Shown here piece by piece: positions 60,276 through 64,000 of a stretch of DNA of 64,000 nt; the stretch's first letter is position 1; every line of letters begins with the position of its first letter. Under the pieces are notes generated by a model. That model saw only the letters and a list, made by a program, of their open reading frames with translations. It made no database searches and was not told the DNA's origin. Source of the stretch: CAZKSN01 sp964555585 (GTDB lineage: Bacteria; Bacillota_I; Bacilli_A; RF39; UBA660); assembly GCA_964555585.1 (NCBI GenBank), contig CAZKSN010000003.1, positions 1 through 64,000 on the forward strand, written 5' to 3'. A program made the position numbers and the translations under genes.

Positions 60276-61487
60276 TTATTGTTTTATTAATTTTAAACTT
60301 GCAACATCATAAGGAGTTTTATTCAACATTTCATTGATTTCTTCAATTCCTATGTTAACACTGATACTTGGATTCGCTAAATATGCTCTTACAGAATTTA
60401 TTAAGTTTTGTCCTGTAGTTCCATAATTTTTTGTTAATTTTTCTTTCATTTTTTCTAATATTGCAATAGAAACAGTTAATTCTTCCAATTTTTCCTTCTT
60501 TTCTTTTATACTTAGAGAAGCACTAGTAGCTTCATTAAATAATGTTTGAATTTGAATTAAAGCACAATCAATTGCCATTTCTTGTTTAGATTTCTCAGTT
60601 TCCAATTTTTGATAAACCGGATCTTCTTTTTCTAAATTTACTAAAGCTGCAATAAAGCTAATGACAGCATATTTTCCTTTTGTTGATTTAGCTTTTTTTA
60701 GAACAGCTTGTTGACCATCAATTTTAATTCTTGATTCTTTTGAATCTTTATCTAAATTTAATATTTCTGACTTTAAACCAATAGTCTTACTAAAAGTAGT
60801 ATCTATTTTTGATTCTATATTAGTTTTTTTAGTATCTATAGCATTCATTGATTCAAATAATTCAGCGATTTTATTTAATTTAGATAAATCACTTAAAGTT
60901 AAAGAATATTCTTCAACCGGTTCACTCTTTAAACTAATTTTATTACCTGCCAGACCAACTTTAATCTTTTGAATTTTTTTCTTTCCATTATCGCAAAAAT
61001 TATTAATTAATGTTTCATAATTACTTGCAAATTGTTTTTTAAAAGCTTCACTATTTTTAACTTTAGTTTTAATAATGTTTTTAATATTTTCAATAGTAGC
61101 TTCAACATTTTTAATTTCTGTAATAACTTTAGTTAATTCATCCTGTATTCTTTTATAATTCATTCCTTTATTAATATCATTTCGGTTATTGTTACCTTCA
61201 GTTATTCTTGAATTTAACCATTGATTTAATAATGCAGGATCATTGTACATAGCTTCATTTGTACCTTCAAGAATTCTTGCTTGAATTTCTCTTAGAACAT
61301 TTTTCTGATTCTCTAATTCTAGTAAAGATTGTTCCTGATCAGACAATAACTTTTTTAATTTTTCATTCAGTTTAGATAATTTTTTATTATCTCCATTAGT
61401 GTGAGCTTTATATAAAGTTTCTAATGAAACTCCAATTCTTCCTAAAACTTCTTCAATTTTAGAAAATTCAACTTTTTTTGTTTTCAT
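60276..61487 (-). CDS. Large coiled-coil hypothetical protein
   Basis: This 403-residue protein is dominated by Lys/Glu/Asn/Ile helices with heptad patterns (about 20-80, 110-160, 210-260, 300-360). A basic central part (NGKKKIQKIKVGLAGNKI) and a possible weak hydrophobic patch (KYAVISFIAALVNL near 268-281) are visible. No known motif is seen. An AAAAGGAG site precedes the ATG, and it has its own promoter and terminator. It resembles toxic-anion or tape-like coiled coils only in composition, which is not enough to name it. Confidence 0.7.
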   Translation of the reverse strand: MKTKKVEFSKIEEVLGRIGVSLETLYKAHTNGDNKKLSKLNEKLKKLLSDQEQSLLELENQKNVLREIQARILEGTNEAMYNDPALLNQWLNSRITEGNNNRNDINKGMNYKRIQDELTKVITEIKNVEATIENIKNIIKTKVKNSEAFKKQFASNYETLINNFCDNGKKKIQKIKVGLAGNKISLKSEPVEEYSLTLSDLSKLNKIAELFESMNAIDTKKTNIESKIDTTFSKTIGLKSEILNLDKDSKESRIKIDGQQAVLKKAKSTKGKYAVISFIAALVNLEKEDPVYQKLETEKSKQEMAIDCALIQIQTLFNEATSASLSIKEKKEKLEELTVSIAILEKMKEKLTKNYGTTGQNLINSVRAYLANPSISVNIGIEEINEMLNKTPYDVASLKLIKQ

Positions 61488-61511
61488 AAAATTTTCTCCT
61501 TTTAGTTATTT

Positions 61512-61540
61512 ATTTTAAAGTAATAAAAAAAGATTGTCAA
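61512..61540 (-). promoter_or_regulatory. SigA promoter of the coiled-coil gene
   Basis: On the minus strand TTGACA (61535-61540), 17 bases, TAAAAT (61512-61517). Confidence 0.7.
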
Positions 61541-61559
61541 ATAAAAAAATAAAAAATTT

Positions 61560-61748
61560 TTATTTTTTATTATTTTTTTTCTTTTTTCCTGCTTTTGAGT
61601 ATGCAATTGCAGCTGCTACCTTAACTGCTTTTTTCTTTGATGGTGGTCTGTAATTACCTATTTTACCGTCACCCTTAGTATAATCATCTACTAATTCTTT
61701 AATATTTTCTGATATAACCTTTTTACTCTTTCCCTTTTTTAATGGCAT
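61560..61748 (-). CDS. Small basic protein, DUF6496-like
   Basis: This 62-residue protein starts at the ATG at 61746-61748 (GAAGG upstream). The sequence MPLKKGKSKKVISENIKEL, followed by PPSKKKAVKVAAAIAYSKAGK, resembles small basic proteins often found in phages and gut bacteria (DUF6496-like, pattern KKGSS...NI..LV...PQKQAVAIALSKA). It may bind nucleic acid. A longer frame to 61805 overlaps the upstream gene and is less likely. Confidence 0.6.
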   Translation of the reverse strand: MPLKKGKSKKVISENIKELVDDYTKGDGKIGNYRPPSKKKAVKVAAAIAYSKAGKKKKNNKK

Positions 61749-61795
61749 AATAACCTTCATTTCTAGTATTATTATGTTAATTAAAAGGAACATTC

Positions 61796-62200
61796 TTAAT
61801 TGCAAAATAATCTTACCAATTGAAAATCCATATCTTTATTTATACTTCTTGAATAATTCATATTGAACTTATTAAAATATTTTATTATTCTTTTAACTAT
61901 TTTCTGCATTTCTTTTAAGTTGTCTGAATAACTGTAGGAACAAGATAAATTAAATACCTGATCATTTTCATTAATAATAAAATAAGAATCATTTTCTTTC
62001 GTCACTACTTCTGAATTTTCTTTTGACAAAATAGTAAACAATAAACTAGAACTATTATTTTTTTGAGACAATAATTCAATAAAAACTGTTCCCTCTGGAA
62101 TTTTATAATCTGAGTGTATTAAATCCGATAAGTTTAAAATTTTTATGGAATGTCCATCTTTAGAATAAAATGTTAAATAATGATATTCTTTTTTGTTCAT
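61796..62200 (-). CDS. Hypothetical protein
   Basis: This 134-residue soluble protein is not recognised. It has a beta-rich first half (YHYLTFYSKDGHSIKIL, GTVFIELLSQ) and a helical second half (NLKEMQKIVKRIIKYFNKF). The ATG follows CAGGAG. It lies between the DUF92 gene upstream (37 bases away) and the small basic gene, so it may share the prenol-kinase transcript. No membrane segment. Confidence 0.65.
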   Translation of the reverse strand: MNKKEYHYLTFYSKDGHSIKILNLSDLIHSDYKIPEGTVFIELLSQKNNSSSLLFTILSKENSEVVTKENDSYFIINENDQVFNLSCSYSYSDNLKEMQKIVKRIIKYFNKFNMNYSRSINKDMDFQLVRLFCN

Positions 62201-62237
62201 AACTTCTCCTGAATAACATTAATTATTGTAAAATAAA

Positions 62238-63026
62238 CTAATGAAAAAAACAACTGAATATTGCTGAAATTAAAAATATAGAAATATTATTAAGTAGATT
62301 TACAATATCGTTATTAATAAATTTTATTCCCTTATAATAATCAGTTCTAATATTACAGTGTTCTTTTCTCTCAGTAATTCTTCTGCATTTGACACATTTA
62401 TATTTCACCTGGATTAAAGAACCTAGAATGCTATCAATTAATGAACCAAGAAATCCCATTATTAATATTAAAACCAAAATAGAAATATTTGACTCAGTAA
62501 CCATTGAATATGTGACTGCTATAATAAATGAACTCAGAATTGAAGATAATAAGCCTAAAACAGTTACTCCTCCAGAAATACCTTTAACAGTGTCTTTAAA
62601 AGTTAAAATATCCACTGGACTTTTTTTTGAAAGAACACCAATTTCAGAACCAACTGTATCAGCTAAAGAAGAAGCCATTACACAGGCATAAGCAATTAAA
62701 AAAATATCATTTTCATTAAAATAATAAATGATTATTGATAAAGTTGCAACTCCTACATTTGATATTACCTGCAGCATATCTCTTCTACCATGTTTTTGAT
62801 TTATACTTTTAATTATAATGTTCCTTTTTTCTTCAGATATTTTTCCTGCAACTACTGTAATTAAAAAAGTAAACAATAATATTAAAAAACTGACTAATCC
62901 TCCAAAATAAGCTATCAGTATTGAAAAAACACATGCAACTATAGTTGCTGAAAACGAAAGAGATTTTTTATAATATGCAAATAATGCTAAAATAATACTT
63001 ATTAAAATAGATGCAAATAAATTCAT
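62238..63026 (-). CDS. DUF92 membrane protein, VTE6-like prenyl-phosphate kinase
   Basis: This 262-residue protein has about seven membrane helices and the DUF92 conserved blocks: KHGRRDMLQVISNVG near 79-93, SSLADTVGSEIG near 117-128, GISGGVT near 148 and GSLIDSILGSLIQ near 194-206. A Cys pair (KCVKCRR) lies in a late loop. Plant VTE6 of this family phosphorylates phytyl phosphate to the diphosphate. It is 11 bases downstream of a phytol-kinase-like gene that would supply the monophosphate. Substrate in this organism unknown. Confidence 0.85.
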   Translation of the reverse strand: MNLFASILISIILALFAYYKKSLSFSATIVACVFSILIAYFGGLVSFLILLFTFLITVVAGKISEEKRNIIIKSINQKHGRRDMLQVISNVGVATLSIIIYYFNENDIFLIAYACVMASSLADTVGSEIGVLSKKSPVDILTFKDTVKGISGGVTVLGLLSSILSSFIIAVTYSMVTESNISILVLILIMGFLGSLIDSILGSLIQVKYKCVKCRRITERKEHCNIRTDYYKGIKFINNDIVNLLNNISIFLISAIFSCFFH

Positions 63027-63037
63027 AATATCTCCAT

Positions 63038-63688
63038 TTAGAACACTATTAACAGATATGAAATAATCGCGCTACCTAAAGGTAACAGTAAATTGTCATA
63101 TCCTTTTAATCCAACAAATTCAAGAATTGAACTACTGATGGATATTATTAAAACATCAAAAATATTTAATGGTAAATTATATATATTTGAAAATATAACT
63201 GATATAAATAAAGCTGAAACAAATACTGTAATTATTCCAAGTATTGTTTTATTATTATTAAATTTATATTTCTGCTTAATACTTCCAAAATAAGGAGCTA
63301 AGCCATCTCCAATTGCCATTATAAATAATCCTATACCAAATGATGCAGTAAAATCAGAATTTAATACTGTTATTATAGATAGAATTAACATACTTATTGG
63401 ATAATAGACAGTTCCCAATGATTTATTATTTATTCTTTCCATCGCTGAAAATAAGTTATTCTTATATGAAATATAATTCAATATTACAAAAGTTATAGGA
63501 GGAATCATTAAATGCCAACTACTATGAAAAAAGTATATCATAATTATCCAAGCAAAAGATACAAACACATGAACATATTTTCTTGAAAATTCAACAGATA
63601 ATTTATATTTTCTTTTTAATTTATCTGCAGAAATTAATATAAAGAATATATAAATATAAGTAAATAAATAACCTAATAATATTCTCAT
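63038..63688 (-). CDS. Dolichol/phytol kinase-like membrane protein
   Basis: This 216-residue protein has about six membrane helices. Motifs of the CTP-dependent polyprenol kinase group (SEC59, VTE5) are visible: SRKYVHVFVSF near 34-44, GIGLFIMAIGDGLAPYFGSIKQKYKFNNNKT-type sequence near 118-148 and SSSILEFVGLKGYDNLLLPLGSA near 185-207. The GDGxA and E-x9-DN motifs are intact. It likely phosphorylates an isoprenoid alcohol. A GAGGAG site precedes the ATG. It forms a pair with the DUF92 gene. Confidence 0.85.
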   Translation of the reverse strand: MRILLGYLFTYIYIFFILISADKLKRKYKLSVEFSRKYVHVFVSFAWIIMIYFFHSSWHLMIPPITFVILNYISYKNNLFSAMERINNKSLGTVYYPISMLILSIITVLNSDFTASFGIGLFIMAIGDGLAPYFGSIKQKYKFNNNKTILGIITVFVSALFISVIFSNIYNLPLNIFDVLIISISSSILEFVGLKGYDNLLLPLGSAIISYLLIVF

Positions 63689-63736
63689 CAGAAACTCCTC
63701 ATTAATTAATAATAAAAGTATATCATAAATTTTAAA

Positions 63737-63765
63737 TAAAAAATCAATTCATAAGAATTGATTAA
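63737..63765 (-). terminator. Terminator after tRNA-Leu
   Basis: AATCAATTC (63742-63750), ATAA, GAATTGATT (63755-63763) form a 9-bp stem with a TTTTTT run on the minus strand. Confidence 0.75.
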
Positions 63766-63804
63766 TTATTTTACATAGACATATTTTCAACATTTTTTTC
63801 CATT

Positions 63805-63890
63805 TGGTGCGAGCGAAGAGATTTGAACTCTCACAATCTAGTGATCATACGCCCCTCAAGCGTACGCGTCTACCATTCCGCCACGCTCGC
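63805..63890 (-). tRNA. tRNA-Leu (anticodon GAG)
   Basis: On the minus strand the gene reads GCGAGCGTGGCGGAATGGTA, typical of tRNA-Leu. A TACGC/GCGTA anticodon stem encloses the loop TTGAGGG (anticodon GAG, codons CUU/CUC). A long variable arm and T-arm GTTCAAATC follow. The acceptor stem GCGAGCG pairs with CGCTCGC, discriminator A. CCA is encoded (63805-63807). The length is 86 bases. Confidence 0.95.
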
Positions 63891-63901
63891 ATAAAAGAAA
63901 A

Positions 63902-64000
63902 TTACTTTTCTTTTACCGCCTTTAACATCTTCTTCCAAAGTTTTGATGAGGAATAATTCAATATTCCAACTTTATATACTTTCAAACCATATTTTATTAA
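63902..64000 (-). CDS. C-terminal end of an unknown protein (runs off the right edge)
   Basis: A minus-strand frame is open from the window edge to a TAA at 63902-63904, giving 32 residues such as YGLKVYKVGILNYSSSKLWKK. The basic, aromatic composition looks like the end of a real gene. Family not identifiable. It ends just upstream of tRNA-Leu. Confidence 0.5.
   Translation of the reverse strand, partial: LIKYGLKVYKVGILNYSSSKLWKKMLKAVKEK

Noticed and set aside
1..64000. Mycoplasma-type code (TGA = Trp)
   Set aside because: Several well-supported genes end at TGA (dehydrogenase, CDGSH protein, ecfT, EIIB-like), and Trp positions use TGG.
1..64000. CRISPR array, insertion sequence, integrase or prophage
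   Set aside because: No regularly spaced direct repeats, transposase, terminal inverted repeats or phage structural genes were seen. One small DUF6496-like protein is not enough to call a phage.

Overview
The window is a dense, very A+T-rich (roughly 70-75% by eye) bacterial chromosome segment. Nearly all genes are on the minus strand, with short intergenic gaps, strong Shine-Dalgarno sites (AGGAGG or AGGTGA), many U-tailed hairpin terminators and SigA promoters with 17-bp spacers. RNase J, RNase Y, GpsB beside a type-B RNase P RNA, T-box control, GatCAB, ECF-transporter genes and YlxM/FtsY/Ffh point to Bacillota, class Bacilli. Small size, extreme A+T and pseudopilin-plus-BspA-repeat proteins resemble uncultured gut lineages between Erysipelotrichia and Mollicutes (RF39-like); this placement is inference. 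TGA is used as a stop (for example 11006-11008, 21312-21314, 29095-29097), so the Mycoplasma code does not apply. A run of 10 N and a broken gatA suggest a metagenome assembly.

Layout: 1-3423 is the str operon (rpsL-rpsG-fusA-tuf). 3440-6850 holds two coiled-coil membrane proteins, two small secreted-type proteins, ylxM and ftsY. 6938-8114 has small plus-strand unknowns and a very short transcription unit. 8122-18046 carries trpS, rnj, a short-chain dehydrogenase, rny, dacA, recA, pgsA, a rodZ-like gene, rnpB and gpsB. A plus-strand Clp-like pseudo-ATPase follows at 18179-19741. 19766-23354 is a sulfur and iron-sulfur block (iscU, nifS, CDGSH protein, TtcA-like PP-loop protein, csoR) with a palindromic operator inside the csoR promoter. 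23368-33482 mixes ffh, topA, tyrS, a CPBP protease, an orphan histidine kinase and spore-coat genes. 33580-44022 has a pseudopilin Ig/LamG adhesin, uvrB, a gapped metallo-hydrolase, a putative zincin, truA, an ECF module with eroded ATPases, khpA and rpsP. 44101-54234 has cotE, miaB, fmt, a tandem pair of pseudopilin-LRR proteins and priA. 54308-60246 is an Asn-type T-box operon gatC-gatA-gatB-aspS. 60276-64000 ends with unknown proteins, a DUF92/phytol-kinase-like pair and tRNA-Leu(GAG).

Three themes stand out. First, four genes (CotD-, CotZ- and CotE-like proteins and a small Pro/Tyr-rich protein) each carry a SigK/SigE-like promoter, so a mother-cell sporulation programme is probably present or recently lost. 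Second, several proteins keep a recognisable fold but have lost catalytic residues: a Clp D1-like protein, a membrane-anchored EIIB without its cysteine, a YkuE-like phosphoesterase without most of its metal ligands, and an EcfA without Walker A. Third, the asparagine-tRNA amidation operon, the CsoR-linked sulfur genes and the two-step prenol kinase pair are coherent functional modules worth testing.
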